Shown: piece by piece, positions 55,029-64,000 of the stretch
Layout of the letters: every line of letters starts with the position of its first letter
How positions within the stretch are numbered: position 1 is the stretch's first letter
DNA from: Shimia haliotis
GTDB lineage: Bacteria; Pseudomonadota; Alphaproteobacteria; Rhodobacterales; Rhodobacteraceae
DNA length: 64,000 nucleotides
Direction of reading: 5' to 3'
Assembly: GCF_900114415.1 (NCBI RefSeq)
Contig: NZ_FOSZ01000006.1
Coordinates: 124,001-188,000, forward strand
Notes under the pieces: model-generated
What the model saw: the letters and a program-made list of their open reading frames with translations, nothing else
What the model was told of the DNA's origin: nothing
Databases searched by the model: none
Position numbers and translations under genes: made by a program

Positions 55029-55914
55029 CATTCTGAACATTGAGGGCCTGAGCAAAGATCGTGGCAAGATCCGCGTTTTGCATGAAGTGTCTCTGTCCGT
55101 GAAGGCAGGAGAGCGCGTCGCGCTTCTTGGGCACAATGGCGCGGGCAAATCCACGATGATCAAAACGGTGCTGGGTCTTACGCCCGCCACCGGCGGAAGC
55201 ATCAGCATCGCGGGCCACAAACCCGGCAGCGCAGCCGCGCGCGCCGCAACTGCGTTTCTGCCTGAAGCGGTGAGTTTTCACCCTGCGCTGACAGGGCGTG
55301 AACAGCTGGTGCTTTTCGCGCGTCTTTCCGGTGTGAAGCCCGATATCGAGGGCATCATGGCGCGCGTGGGTCTGGCCGATGCACTGGATCGCCGCATCGG
55401 GACGTATTCCAAAGGCATGCGCCAACGTCTTGGCCTTGCGCAGGTGCTGTTGGGTAAACCGAAACTGGCGCTTCTGGATGAGCCGACCAGCGGCCTTGAC
55501 CCGATTTCGCGACAGGATCTTTATGCCATCATCGACGAACTCGCCCACGAAGGCTGCGCGGTCTTGATCGCCAGCCACGCCTTGACCGAAGTGGAAGCGC
55601 GCACGGACCGGATCGCGATCATGCGCAAAGGGCATTTGGTGGCCAACGATACACTCGCTGGACTGTCCACGCAGGCCGGGCTGCGCACCCGCTTGCGGAT
55701 ACGGGCGACCGACGGCATGGCGGATCAGATCGCGGCTCAAACCGGCGGGCAGCGCAAAAATGGCGCCTCGGTGGAGATGGAAATCGAAGCCCACGGCAAA
55801 ATGGAAGCCCTGCGCAACATTGCCGAACTCGGCGACATTGTTGCCGATGTGGACATCACCCCGCCCAAGCTCGAAGACCTTTACCGCCACTTTGCTCAGG
55901 AGGGTGTGCAATGA
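55018..55914 (+). CDS. nosF: NosF, ABC ATPase for NosZ maturation
   Basis: A 298-residue cytoplasmic ATPase with Walker A GHNGAGKST (residues 38-46), signature YSKGMRQR in place of LSGGQ as usual in this subfamily, and Walker B LALLDEPTSGLDP. It drives the NosY permease and works with NosD. Overlaps nosD by 11 bases and nosY by 4 bases. Confidence 0.95.
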   Translation: MMDDILNIEGLSKDRGKIRVLHEVSLSVKAGERVALLGHNGAGKSTMIKTVLGLTPATGGSISIAGHKPGSAAARAATAFLPEAVSFHPALTGREQLVLFARLSGVKPDIEGIMARVGLADALDRRIGTYSKGMRQRLGLAQVLLGKPKLALLDEPTSGLDPISRQDLYAIIDELAHEGCAVLIASHALTEVEARTDRIAIMRKGHLVANDTLAGLSTQAGLRTRLRIRATDGMADQIAAQTGGQRKNGASVEMEIEAHGKMEALRNIAELGDIVADVDITPPKLEDLYRHFAQEGVQ

Positions 55915-56732
55915 CCCGTTTTTTGGCGATCGCAAGCGCCGAGATGCGCATTTTGGCCCGCAATCGCTGGCTGTTTGTGGCGACCCTAATCATGCTTTTG
56001 TTCGCGCTGGCGCTGACCTTTGCCGGAAGCGCGCCGACCGGCACGTTGGGCGTGGACATGCTGACGATTTCCGTCACCTCTATGACGACCTTGTCAGTCT
56101 ATCTTGCGCCGCTTCTGGCCTTGATGATCTCTTTTGATGCGGTGGCTGGCGAAGCCGAACGGGGCAGTTTGGGCCTCCTGCTCAGCTATCCGGCTGGCCG
56201 TGGCGAAGTGCTGCTTGGCAAATTCGCCGCCCATCTGGCGGCATTGGCGATTGCCATGATCATCGGTTTTGGGGCCGCAGGGGCCGTGGCCGCTTTCAAT
56301 GGTGGCGCAAGTGCCGAGAGCGTTGTGGCACTGGTCCGTCTGATCTGCACGTCCATCGTGTTGGGCGGCGTTTTCCTGACGCTGGGCTATTTTGTGTCCT
56401 CCATCGCCCGCAGTTCCGCCGCCGCCGCCGGCATGGCCGCTGGAATGTGGCTGATCTTTGTTGTGCTTTATGATCTTGGCCTGCTGGGCGCAGTGGTCAT
56501 GGATAGCGGCGGCTGGTTTACCCAGACTGTCTTTCCTTGGGTGATGGTCGCCAACCCCGCCGATGCTTTCCGTTTGTGGAACGTCGCCGCGGCCGATGGT
56601 GTGGCCATGGCCAGCGGTATGGTCGGCGCCACAAGCGCATTGCCGGTGTGGGCCGCACCTCTGTCCCTGCTTGTGTGGCCGCTGATCGGCTTTGCTTTGG
56701 CGCGGTTTGCCTTCCGGAAGGTTGAGCCATGA
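55911..56732 (+). CDS. nosY: NosY, ABC permease for NosZ maturation
   Basis: A 273-residue inner-membrane ABC-2 type permease with six hydrophobic segments; DAVAGEAERGSLGLLLSYP is the conserved cytoplasmic loop of the family. It forms the membrane part of the NosFYD complex. Overlaps nosF and nosL by 4 bases each. Confidence 0.95.
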   Translation: MTRFLAIASAEMRILARNRWLFVATLIMLLFALALTFAGSAPTGTLGVDMLTISVTSMTTLSVYLAPLLALMISFDAVAGEAERGSLGLLLSYPAGRGEVLLGKFAAHLAALAIAMIIGFGAAGAVAAFNGGASAESVVALVRLICTSIVLGGVFLTLGYFVSSIARSSAAAAGMAAGMWLIFVVLYDLGLLGAVVMDSGGWFTQTVFPWVMVANPADAFRLWNVAAADGVAMASGMVGATSALPVWAAPLSLLVWPLIGFALARFAFRKVEP

Positions 56733-57253
56733 AACACCTGACACTTGCTTTGATGGCCGCACTTTCGTTGGCGGCTTGCAAGGAAGAGGAAGCCGCCGCC
56801 CCGCCGCCGCCAATTGCCCTGACTGAAGAGGCACTGAGCTTCTTTTGCCAGATGAATGTTTCGGAGCATGGCGGACCAAAGGGGCAGATCCATTTGGAAG
56901 GTTTTCCTGCGCCGCTGTTTTTTGCGCAGGTGCGGGATTTGGTAGCCTACCTAAAGAGCCCGGAGCGTGACGCCCGCATTGTGGGGGTCTATGTGAGCGA
57001 TATGGGCACCGCCACGAGTTGGCAAGAACCAGGTGTTGAGAACTGGATCAACGCCGATCAGGCACATTTTGTGATTGATGCGCCGGTTGCCGGTGGCATG
57101 GGCGCGCCGGAAATAGTACCCTTTGCCGAACTCGACGACGCGGCGGAGTTTGCCGCGCGCTGGGGCGGTTCCGTTGTGGCTCTTGAAGCCATACCGGATG
57201 AGGCCGCGCTGGGCGCAGTCGACTTGAACGCACCATTGGAGACACCGTCATGA
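56729..57253 (+). CDS. nosL: NosL, copper-chaperone lipoprotein
   Basis: A 174-residue lipoprotein with lipobox LAAC (Cys17). The NosL domain shows FCQMNVSEH, with the Cys-x-Met copper-binding motif, and a helical acidic C-terminus. NosL delivers Cu(I) for CuZ assembly on the periplasmic side. Overlaps nosY and nosX by 4 bases each. Confidence 0.94.
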   Translation: MKHLTLALMAALSLAACKEEEAAAPPPPIALTEEALSFFCQMNVSEHGGPKGQIHLEGFPAPLFFAQVRDLVAYLKSPERDARIVGVYVSDMGTATSWQEPGVENWINADQAHFVIDAPVAGGMGAPEIVPFAELDDAAEFAARWGGSVVALEAIPDEAALGAVDLNAPLETPS

Positions 57254-58140
57254 GTCATCTCAACCGCCGCCGTTTTCTTGCTGTGTCTGCCTGCGCGGCG
57301 GGCATCGCTGCTTCTCCTGTGGCGGCTGCCACCTTTGCCGAATGGCGCGGTGTGGCGCTTGGCGCTCAGGCCAGTATGAAGATTTCCGGCCTGAACCAAG
57401 CCGAAGCCGAAGGCATCTTTGCCGAAGTGCAGGCTGAACTGGAACGTCTGGAGTTGATCTTCTCGCTCTATCGCGAAAGCGAACTGACCCTTTTGAATCG
57501 CAACGGCATGCTCGCTACGCCCGCGCCGGAATTGCTACAGGTGCTGAGCCTGAGTGATCGGGTGAACAAGGCCAGTCTGGGGGCGTTTGACCCCACCGTA
57601 CAGGCACTTTGGACTGCGCACGCCGAAGGTGGCGATCTGTCCGCGGCAAAGGCGATGATCGGCTGGTCCAAGGTTGGCTTCAACACCGAGGCCGTGACCC
57701 TCGCCAAACCCGGCATGGCGCTTACGCTGAACGGCATCGCACAGGGCACAGTGACGGACCGCATTTCCGCGCTGCTTAAGTCGCACGGCCTGACCAATGT
57801 GCTGCTTGATATGGGCGAGATTGCCGCGATGGGTGAACGCGAGGCTGGCCAGCCTTGGCGTGTTGGTGTGATCAACCCGCAGGGGGAAATGCTGCGCAAG
57901 CTGACCCTGACGGACCGCGCGATGGCAACCTCCGCAGTTGATGGCTTCCGCCTGCCGGATGGCGCTAGCCATATCCTGCACCCCTTTGGCAACGAGCCGA
58001 CCCAATCTCTGGTCAGCATCGCAGCCCCCACGGCCGCTTTGGCCGACGCGCTCTCGACCGCTGCCTGCCTGATGCACACCGAAGCCGTGACCGCTATGGT
58101 CGCGCAATTTGACGGTGCAGAGGTCATCGCACTTACTTAA
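57250..58140 (+). CDS. nosX: NosX, ApbE-type FAD:protein FMN transferase
   Basis: A 296-residue Tat-exported protein (NRRRFLAVSACAAG) of the ApbE family. The family core is seen in FSLYRESELTLLNRNG, GAFDPTVQALW, LNGIAQGTVTDRI and LLDMGEIAAMGE. It attaches FMN covalently to NosR. It is the last gene of nosCRZDFYLX. Confidence 0.94.
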   Translation: MSHLNRRRFLAVSACAAGIAASPVAAATFAEWRGVALGAQASMKISGLNQAEAEGIFAEVQAELERLELIFSLYRESELTLLNRNGMLATPAPELLQVLSLSDRVNKASLGAFDPTVQALWTAHAEGGDLSAAKAMIGWSKVGFNTEAVTLAKPGMALTLNGIAQGTVTDRISALLKSHGLTNVLLDMGEIAAMGEREAGQPWRVGVINPQGEMLRKLTLTDRAMATSAVDGFRLPDGASHILHPFGNEPTQSLVSIAAPTAALADALSTAACLMHTEAVTAMVAQFDGAEVIALT

Positions 58141-58247
58141 GGCCGCTGTCGCAAACAGGCCAGACGCCCCCCACACACACCGCCACGCTTGACAGAGGTG
58201 GGGTGAACAAGCTGCCCTGTTCCCAACGGGTTCCTGTGGAGGGCAGC

Positions 58248-60683
58248 ATGAAGGATCGTACCAAAGTTGTGGTCATCGGCGGCGGCATCGCCGGCTGCTC
58301 GACGCTCTATCATCTCACGCAGGAGGGCTGGAGCGATGTCATGCTACTGGAGCGTGACGAGCTGACGTCGGGCACCACTTGGCATTCCGCCGCGCAAGTT
58401 ACCAACTTTGGTATGACGCAGACGATGGTCGGGCTGAAAACCCATTCTATTAATCTCTACGAAGAACTCGCAAACGACCCCGATTATCCGATCAATTATC
58501 ACCACGGGGATGGCGGTATCCGGCTCGCCAATACCGAAGCACAAATGGACGGCTATCGCCATTTTGCCAGCATGGCGCGCGGGATGGATGTGCATTTCGA
58601 AGTTCTCGACGCCGAAGAATGCGCCCGTCGGCATCCGTTGATCTCTACCGACAACCTGCTGGGTGGCCTTTGGGATCCGCTGGATGGGGACATCGACCCC
58701 GCGCAGCTCTGTCAGGCGCTGGCCCGCCGCGCGCGCAAGGCGGGTGCCGAGGTGCATCGTCACACACCGGTCACTGCGCTCAAACAGCTCAAAGACGACA
58801 CATGGGAGGTGACAACGCCCAAAGGCGTCATTCACGCCGACATTGTGGTCAACGCCTGCGGGTATCGCGTGAACGAGGTCGGCGCGATGATGGGTGTGCA
58901 TCATCCCGTCGCGTCGATGGAGCATCAGTATTTTTTGACCGAAGAAATTCCCGCGATCCGTGATGCAGGCCATCGCATGCCGCTCCTGCGCTGCCCGATC
59001 AGCGACTATTACTGCCGTCAGGAAAAGAATGGCCTTCTGCTCGGGTTCTACGAGCAAGATTGCAAGACGTGGGGCATGGACGGCATCGATCCGGGATTTG
59101 CGAATGCGCTTTGCCCCGATGATCTGGACCGCGTGACTGATGTGCTCGAAGGGGCCTTTGACCGCATGCCCGCGCTTATGGAGGCGGGCATTCACACGGT
59201 GATCAACGGGCCTATAACCTACACTATAGACGGCGCGCCGCTGGTGGGACCAATCCCGGGCAAACGAAACGCTTTCTGCATCATCGGCTTGCGTGCGGGG
59301 TTGGGTGAGGGCGGCGGGCACGGCTGGCTCTTGGCGCAGCAGATTGTGCACGGCGAGGCCTGTTACGACACATGGGTCATCGACCCGCGCCGTTTCACGG
59401 GACACGACAATGTCGAACTCACGGCGCTCAAGGCCATCGAGGACTATCAGAACGAATTCCGATTCCACTTCCCCCATGAACACCGCCCCGCGGGCCGCCC
59501 GATCAAGACCACGCCGCTGACACCGGTGCTGGCCGCCGAAGGCGCGGAGTTTGCCGTGGTAAACGGCTGGGAACGCATGGATTTCATCAAGCCATCGCCT
59601 GATTTCACGGAAACCCATGGTTTCGGGTTTACCGAGGTCTTTGACGTCGAAGCTGCCGAAGTCAAAGCTGTGCAATCCGGCGTAGGGCTCAGCGAAATCA
59701 ATGGCTTCAACCGCTTTGAGATCACCGGCACTGACCGCCACACCTTTATGGATCGCATGATCTGTGGTCGCTTGCCACGCAAAGACGGACGTGTCGGGCT
59801 GGCCTATTTGCTCAACCAGCACGGCATGATCAAATCCGAGGCCACCTTGGCGAACCTGCCCGCCAGCGATCGTGGGCCGGACCGTCTTTGGTATGGCTCC
59901 GCCGCGGCCAGTGAAGGCCACGACATGGACTGGCTGACCGCGCATCTGCGCCCCGAGGAAGACGTCAGCATCCGCTCTCTGACCAATGAGCAAACCATTC
60001 TTCTGCTCGCTGGCCCCAAGGCGCGTGACGTGCTGTCGGCCGTATCAAGGGGCGATTGGTCGGCTAAGGCGTTCCCGTGGCTGTCGGTGCGGGAAGCCTT
60101 TGTCGGCATTGCGCCGGCCACCATCATGGCGGTCAGTTTCTCCGGCGAGCTTGCCTATGAAATCCACGTGCCCAACAACCAGCTCTACGGAGCCTACCTT
60201 GCTTTGCGAAAAGCGGGCGACGCATTTGGCATGACGCTCTTTGGCGCGCGGGCCATCGAATCTATGCGACTTGAGAAGGGCTACCTGCATTGGAAGGCAG
60301 AACTGCTGACGGAGTTTGACCCGTTTGAAACCGGTCTGACGCGGTTTGTGACTATGGAAAAGCCGGAGTTTGTCGGGAAATCCGCATTGGCACGGAGGCA
60401 GGCAGAGCCTCCTTCTCAAAAGCTTGTCACGCTTGCATTGGACACAGAAACCGCCCCAGCCCTTGGGGGGGCCTCTGTGATCGAAGCAGATCAAGTCGTC
60501 GGCACGGTAACATCCGGTGCTTGGGGGCACCGGACGGGACTCAATCTGGCGATGGCGTTTTTGCGGTCTGATTTGTGTGGTGTGGGAACCGGCGTCAATA
60601 TTGATGTCTGTGGCGATATCGTTGCCGCAACAGTCATTGAGCCAAGTCCTTATGACGCGGGCCTGACCCATCCTCGGGGGTGA
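58248..60683 (+). CDS. dimethylglycine dehydrogenase-like flavoprotein with GcvT domain
   Basis: An 811-residue protein. Residues 1 to about 400 are a DAO-type FAD domain (VVVIGGGIAGCSTLYHL) with the TTWHSAAQ motif whose His46 matches the covalent FAD site of dimethylglycine dehydrogenase. Residues about 430-811 are a GcvT-like folate-binding aminomethyltransferase domain (FDVEAAEVKAVQSGVGL, GARAIESMRLEKGYLHW). It probably demethylates an N-methylated amine such as dimethylglycine or sarcosine and passes the C1 unit to tetrahydrofolate. The ATG at 58248 has GGAGGG upstream. It stands alone, without soxBDAG partners, 107 bases after nosX. Confidence 0.85.
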   Translation: MKDRTKVVVIGGGIAGCSTLYHLTQEGWSDVMLLERDELTSGTTWHSAAQVTNFGMTQTMVGLKTHSINLYEELANDPDYPINYHHGDGGIRLANTEAQMDGYRHFASMARGMDVHFEVLDAEECARRHPLISTDNLLGGLWDPLDGDIDPAQLCQALARRARKAGAEVHRHTPVTALKQLKDDTWEVTTPKGVIHADIVVNACGYRVNEVGAMMGVHHPVASMEHQYFLTEEIPAIRDAGHRMPLLRCPISDYYCRQEKNGLLLGFYEQDCKTWGMDGIDPGFANALCPDDLDRVTDVLEGAFDRMPALMEAGIHTVINGPITYTIDGAPLVGPIPGKRNAFCIIGLRAGLGEGGGHGWLLAQQIVHGEACYDTWVIDPRRFTGHDNVELTALKAIEDYQNEFRFHFPHEHRPAGRPIKTTPLTPVLAAEGAEFAVVNGWERMDFIKPSPDFTETHGFGFTEVFDVEAAEVKAVQSGVGLSEINGFNRFEITGTDRHTFMDRMICGRLPRKDGRVGLAYLLNQHGMIKSEATLANLPASDRGPDRLWYGSAAASEGHDMDWLTAHLRPEEDVSIRSLTNEQTILLLAGPKARDVLSAVSRGDWSAKAFPWLSVREAFVGIAPATIMAVSFSGELAYEIHVPNNQLYGAYLALRKAGDAFGMTLFGARAIESMRLEKGYLHWKAELLTEFDPFETGLTRFVTMEKPEFVGKSALARRQAEPPSQKLVTLALDTETAPALGGASVIEADQVVGTVTSGAWGHRTGLNLAMAFLRSDLCGVGTGVNIDVCGDIVAATVIEPSPYDAGLTHPRG

Positions 60684-60839
60684 GTTGATCCCATGAGGTG
60701 CGCCAAATTAGGGCGGTTGCGGCTTTTGCGGCGGCTTGCTCTTGACTGTTGCCGGATTTCCCGTCCTTTTTGAGCGCAATGTTAGCGCCCAAACAGTTGG
60801 GCTGCGGACGAGACTTGGCACAGTCGCTTTGCCGTCGCG

Positions 60840-60869
60840 ATACCGACGCAATACCGACATGATACCGAC
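60840..60869. repeat. three ATACCGAC direct repeats at 11-bp period
   Basis: ATACCGAC occurs exactly at 60840-60847, 60851-60858 and 60862-60869, with different 3-base spacers, so the unit repeats every 11 bp. The array ends 17 bases before the dehydratase ATG, just ahead of its ribosome-binding site GGGAGG. It could be an operator array on one face of the DNA or a leader RNA element. The rest of the 203-bp gap shows nothing else. Confidence 0.7.
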
Positions 60870-60886
60870 GGGTCAGGGAGGACCTC

Positions 60887-62683
60887 ATGGCGAAAATCAC
60901 CAAAGAGCAATTGCGTTCCCGCATGTGGTTCAATGATCCCGAAGATCAGGAAATGACGGCGCTCTATCTGGAACGATACCTGAACTATGGGCTGACCCGT
61001 GAGGAGCTTCAGAGCGGCAAACCCATCATCGGGATCGCCCAGACCGGAAGCGACCTAAGCCCTTGTAATCGCCACCACATAGAGTTGACCAAGCGCGTGC
61101 GCGACGGTGTGATTGCGGCGGGTGGCACGGTGATCGAAATTCCCGTGCATCCCATACAGGAGACCGGAAAACGGCCCACCGCGATGCTTGACCGCAACCT
61201 CGCGTATTTGTCTTTGGTGGAAACTTTGTTCGGCTATCCCATTGATGGCGTTGTATTAAACATCGGCTGCGACAAGACAACGCCCGCTCTTTTGATGGCC
61301 GCGGCAACGGTGAATATCCCTGCGATCGCCCTGTCGGTTGGTCCCATGTTGAACGGCTGGTTCCGTGGAGAGCGCACAGGGTCTGGAACAATCGTCTGGA
61401 AAGCCCGCGAATTGCACGCCGCCGGCGAAATTGACGACGAAGGGTTCATGGATGTTGTGGCGTCATCGGCCCCATCGGTGGGATACTGCAACACCATGGG
61501 AACCGCCACAACGATGAACTCTCTGGCCGAAGCTTTGGGTATGCAACTGCCAGGTTCCGCTGCGATTCCAGCGCCTTACAGAGAACGTGGGCAAATTTCC
61601 TATGAGACCGGAAAACGGATCGTCGAGATGGTTTGGGATGATTTACGCCCGTCTGACATCATGACGCGAGAGGCTTTCGAGAATGCGATTGCCATCAATT
61701 CGGCGATTGGCGGCTCGACCAACGCACCGATCCATTTGAACGGCATCGCTCGCCACCTCGGCGTGCCCTTGGACAACAACGACTGGCAGGAAATAGGCCA
61801 CAAAGTTCCGCTGTTGGTGAACCTCCAGCCTGCGGGTGACTATCTTGGTGAGGATTATCATCGCGCGGGTGGTGTTCCGGCTGTGGTTTCGGAACTGATG
61901 AAGGCCGACCTGCTGCCGCACCCCGATGCGATCACGGCAAACGGCCTTAGCATGAGGGAAAACTGCGAGACCCGAGAAGTGATGAACACGGATGTCATCA
62001 AATCAGCGGATGCGCCTATCGTGGCCGAAGCCGGGTTTGTGAATTTGACCGGCAATCTCTTTGACAGCGCGATTATGAAGACCTCGGTCATATCGGATCA
62101 GTTCCGTGCCAAGTACCTGTCAAATCCCGATGATCCCAACGCCTTTGAAGGTCGCGCAGTGGTGTTTGACGGGCCGGAGGACTTTTACGCTCGTATTGAT
62201 GATCCTGCGGAAAACATTGATGAAAACTGTGTTCTATTTATGCGCGGTGCCGGACCGAAAGGGTATCCCGGCGGGGCGGAAGTTGTGAACATGCGCGCGC
62301 CGTCCTACCTTTTGAAGCAGGGGGTCAATGAGTTGCCCTGCGTGGGCGATGGGCGGCAATCGGGCACCTCGGGATCGCCGTCGATATTGAACGCGTCGCC
62401 GGAGGCTGCGGATGGCGGCGGTTTGGCGCTTTTGCAGACCGGAGACCGCGTGCGATTTGACTTGAGTAAATGCACGGCCGACATGTTGGTGGATTTTGCC
62501 GAGCTGCAAAAACGGGCTGCGGATCTGGTTACTTCGGGGGGCTATGCGGTGCCTGAGAGCCAGTCGCCCTGGCAACAATATTTCCGTGAGATGGTGCAAC
62601 CGTTTGATCAGGGAATGACCCTGCGCGATGCGCCCCAATACCGTGATATTGCCAGAAAACACAGGCCAAGAAACAACCACTAA
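60887..62683 (+). CDS. IlvD/Edd family dehydratase, probably sugar-acid dehydratase
   Basis: A 598-residue dehydratase with Fe-S ligands Cys60 ([10 protein letters not shown]), Cys128 in IGCDKTTPA and a third Cys in [11 protein letters not shown], plus [13 protein letters not shown]. The extended N-terminus and length near 600 fit the arabonate/xylonate dehydratase branch better than IlvD of branched-chain amino acid synthesis; the substrate is inferred. It stands alone behind a phased repeat array, so it is probably sugar-regulated. Confidence 0.85.
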   Translation: MAKITKEQLRSRMWFNDPEDQEMTALYLERYLNYGLTREELQSGKPIIGIAQTGSDLSPCNRHHIELTKRVRDGVIAAGGTVIEIPVHPIQETGKRPTAMLDRNLAYLSLVETLFGYPIDGVVLNIGCDKTTPALLMAAATVNIPAIALSVGPMLNGWFRGERTGSGTIVWKARELHAAGEIDDEGFMDVVASSAPSVGYCNTMGTATTMNSLAEALGMQLPGSAAIPAPYRERGQISYETGKRIVEMVWDDLRPSDIMTREAFENAIAINSAIGGSTNAPIHLNGIARHLGVPLDNNDWQEIGHKVPLLVNLQPAGDYLGEDYHRAGGVPAVVSELMKADLLPHPDAITANGLSMRENCETREVMNTDVIKSADAPIVAEAGFVNLTGNLFDSAIMKTSVISDQFRAKYLSNPDDPNAFEGRAVVFDGPEDFYARIDDPAENIDENCVLFMRGAGPKGYPGGAEVVNMRAPSYLLKQGVNELPCVGDGRQSGTSGSPSILNASPEAADGGGLALLQTGDRVRFDLSKCTADMLVDFAELQKRAADLVTSGGYAVPESQSPWQQYFREMVQPFDQGMTLRDAPQYRDIARKHRPRNNH

Positions 62684-62790
62684 GACCGAGCAACTGAAAA
62701 AGCATCATAGTTTAGTCGGTTCCTGAACCATTGCTTAACGATTGTGGGGCATTCTTGCTTCATTGAGCTCTGTGTTTCGGAGGCGTCAAA

Positions 62791-63402
62791 TTGGTTTTGC
62801 GTGGATTTTTTTGGTGTTTCGCGGCGTTTTCCGCGTGTTTTTTGTTGGTTCCTTTGGCTGGCGCCGCCTCGGCCGAAGTGCGCGAGTTACCTGTAAATGC
62901 AGATCGATGCGCGATATTTTTCGCGCTGACCGGGCGTGTGGATGCGGGTTGCAAACAGCCAGATCCCGATGGGTATGGTGCTTTGCGGAAACTGTCGCCG
63001 GAGCCCGCGTTTTCCAAGCAGGCTGCGCCTTTGAGGACAATGGCCGAAGAGCAGGGGTATTTTGTCCGGTTCGCCTTCAATTCGGATCAGCTGACGGAAG
63101 AATATAGCGCGCATTTGGACCGCTTGGCGCAAGTGCTTGGCAGTGTTGCGCTGCAAAGCAGTTGTCTAAAGCTTGTGGGCCACACCGACAGCGTCGGCGG
63201 CTTGGCCTACAATCTAAAGCTGTCGGAGAAACGGGCGTCGCAGGTGGCGGCATATCTTGTCGCCAAGGGGGGGCTTTTGCCGGCGCGCCTTTCAACGGAG
63301 GCACGCGGAGAAACAGTCGGTCTTCCCGGGGTTCCGGGTGCACATCCTCTCAATCGGCGTGTCGAAATCCTCGCCAAGTCACAAACTGGCGACGGGTGTT
63401 GA
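62791..63402 (+). CDS. OmpA-like C-terminal domain protein
   Basis: A 203-residue exported protein with a signal peptide ([14 protein letters not shown]) and a C-terminal OmpA/MotB peptidoglycan-binding domain in residues about 85-198 ([43 protein letters not shown]). It probably anchors to peptidoglycan in the periplasm. It starts at TTG 62791, with GGAGG seven bases upstream. It lies 4 bases before a caspase-like gene and is likely co-transcribed with it. Confidence 0.85.
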   Translation: MVLRGFFWCFAAFSACFLLVPLAGAASAEVRELPVNADRCAIFFALTGRVDAGCKQPDPDGYGALRKLSPEPAFSKQAAPLRTMAEEQGYFVRFAFNSDQLTEEYSAHLDRLAQVLGSVALQSSCLKLVGHTDSVGGLAYNLKLSEKRASQVAAYLVAKGGLLPARLSTEARGETVGLPGVPGAHPLNRRVEILAKSQTGDGC

Positions 63403-63406
63403 TATC

Positions 63407-64000
63407 GTGCGTTTCGCCTTTGGACTTCTCAGTTGGTTTTTGTTTTGCACAATGGGTGTGTCGCAAACCGCCCCAGTCGCACTTGTCATCGGCAATGGTG
63501 AGTATGCCCATGTTGCAGACCTAAAAAACGCAACGCGCGATGCGCAGGCGGTTGCCTTGTCTCTACAGCGTGCGGGGTACCAGACGACGCTGATTGCCAA
63601 CGCGGATCGGGCGGAGATGCTGACGGCCTTGGCGAAGCTGCGGATTGCGGCAGGCGAGGCAAGCCAGATTGTTGTCTATTTTTCTGGCCATGGGGCACAA
63701 CAGAACGGGCATGGCTATTTGCTGGGGCGGGATGTGCCGCCGCATGGTGTGGATCTGGCGCGCTATGCGGTTTCGCTACAGGTGGTTATGCGTGCAATTT
63801 CAGACAAGCCGCGTCAAAAAATCGTTTTTCTTGATGCCTGCCGCACACCGGTGTCGGGATCAATGGCGCCTTTGTCCGGGCCTGCTCTACACTTTCCGGC
63901 AGGTACGTTTGTTGCTTTTGCGGCGCAACCGGGGGCGCCTGCATTTGACGGAGTAGGGTCCCTAAGCCCGTTTGCCGACGCTTTGGTCTCGGAAATCGCG
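63407..64000 (+). CDS. caspase-like (peptidase C14) protein, 3' end outside the window
   Basis: An open frame of 198 codons runs to the last base with no stop. It begins at GTG 63407, four bases after the OmpA-like stop, with a likely signal peptide (FGLLSWFLFCTMGVSQTAP). The catalytic dyad of a caspase/metacaspase p20 domain is intact: His95 in VVYFSGHGAQQNG and Cys145 in IVFLDACRTP. The domain starts VALVIGNGEYAHVADLKNA. The C-terminal part, which would show any repeat or partner domain, is missing. An envelope-located protease is suggested by the leader. Confidence 0.85.
   Translation, partial: MRFAFGLLSWFLFCTMGVSQTAPVALVIGNGEYAHVADLKNATRDAQAVALSLQRAGYQTTLIANADRAEMLTALAKLRIAAGEASQIVVYFSGHGAQQNGHGYLLGRDVPPHGVDLARYAVSLQVVMRAISDKPRQKIVFLDACRTPVSGSMAPLSGPALHFPAGTFVAFAAQPGAPAFDGVGSLSPFADALVSEIA

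Noticed and set aside
60840-60869. A CRISPR-like or iteron array
   Set aside because: Three 8-bp units with 3-bp spacers are far too short for CRISPR, and no replication gene is near for iterons.

Overview
The window looks like a chromosomal segment of a marine alphaproteobacterium of the Rhodobacterales (Roseobacter group). The evidence is the housekeeping order UPF0262 / LMW phosphatase / infA / maf / short RNase E/G / yacG / tRNA-Phe at the left end, a complete beta-hydroxyaspartate-cycle operon, an alphaproteobacterial-type nosCRZDFYLX cluster, a torECAD operon, and GC-rich codon use. No insertion sequence, prophage, CRISPR array or rRNA was seen. Bases 1-64 are too short to assign.

Layout. 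65-3374: housekeeping genes and tRNA-Phe. 3594-18382: a nearly complete purine catabolic region with guanine deaminase, xanthine dehydrogenase xdhABC, cytochrome-linked urate hydroxylase puuD, 5-hydroxyisourate hydrolase uraH, a fused allantoinase/OHCU decarboxylase, ureidoglycolate lyase allA, two nucleobase permeases, a TSUP carrier and a LysR regulator. 18848-24315: bhcDCBA with divergent bhcR, which turns two glyoxylate into one C4 unit. 24357-28253: a HupE/UreJ-like membrane protein, a membrane-anchored parvulin and an exported PHP-like DUF3604 protein. 28564-34173: a GntR regulator divergent from DUF1185 / alpha-beta hydrolase / flavin reductase / luciferase-like monooxygenase / aldehyde dehydrogenase, a candidate N-heterocycle ring-opening pathway. 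34346-38862: torECAD, trimethylamine N-oxide respiration. 38976-48976: an amino-sugar (probably MurNAc/GlcNAc) locus with two divergent operons. 49158-58140: nosCRZDFYLX, nitrous oxide respiration. 58248-62683: a dimethylglycine-dehydrogenase-like flavoprotein and an IlvD/Edd sugar-acid dehydratase. 62791-64000: an OmpA-like protein and a caspase-like protein cut by the window end.

How it fits together. Guanine and xanthine go to urate, then 5-hydroxyisourate, OHCU, allantoin and allantoate; allantoicase is not in the window; AllA then releases glyoxylate and urea. The neighbouring bhc operon is the assimilation route for glyoxylate, so the two blocks form a plausible purine-to-biomass module. 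The two respiratory modules (TMAO and N2O) each have an Fnr-like inverted repeat upstream (34237-34250 and 49088-49101). The amino-sugar locus and the sugar-acid dehydratase both have short ATACC-type boxes repeated at an 11-bp period in front of them, which nothing annotated explains.
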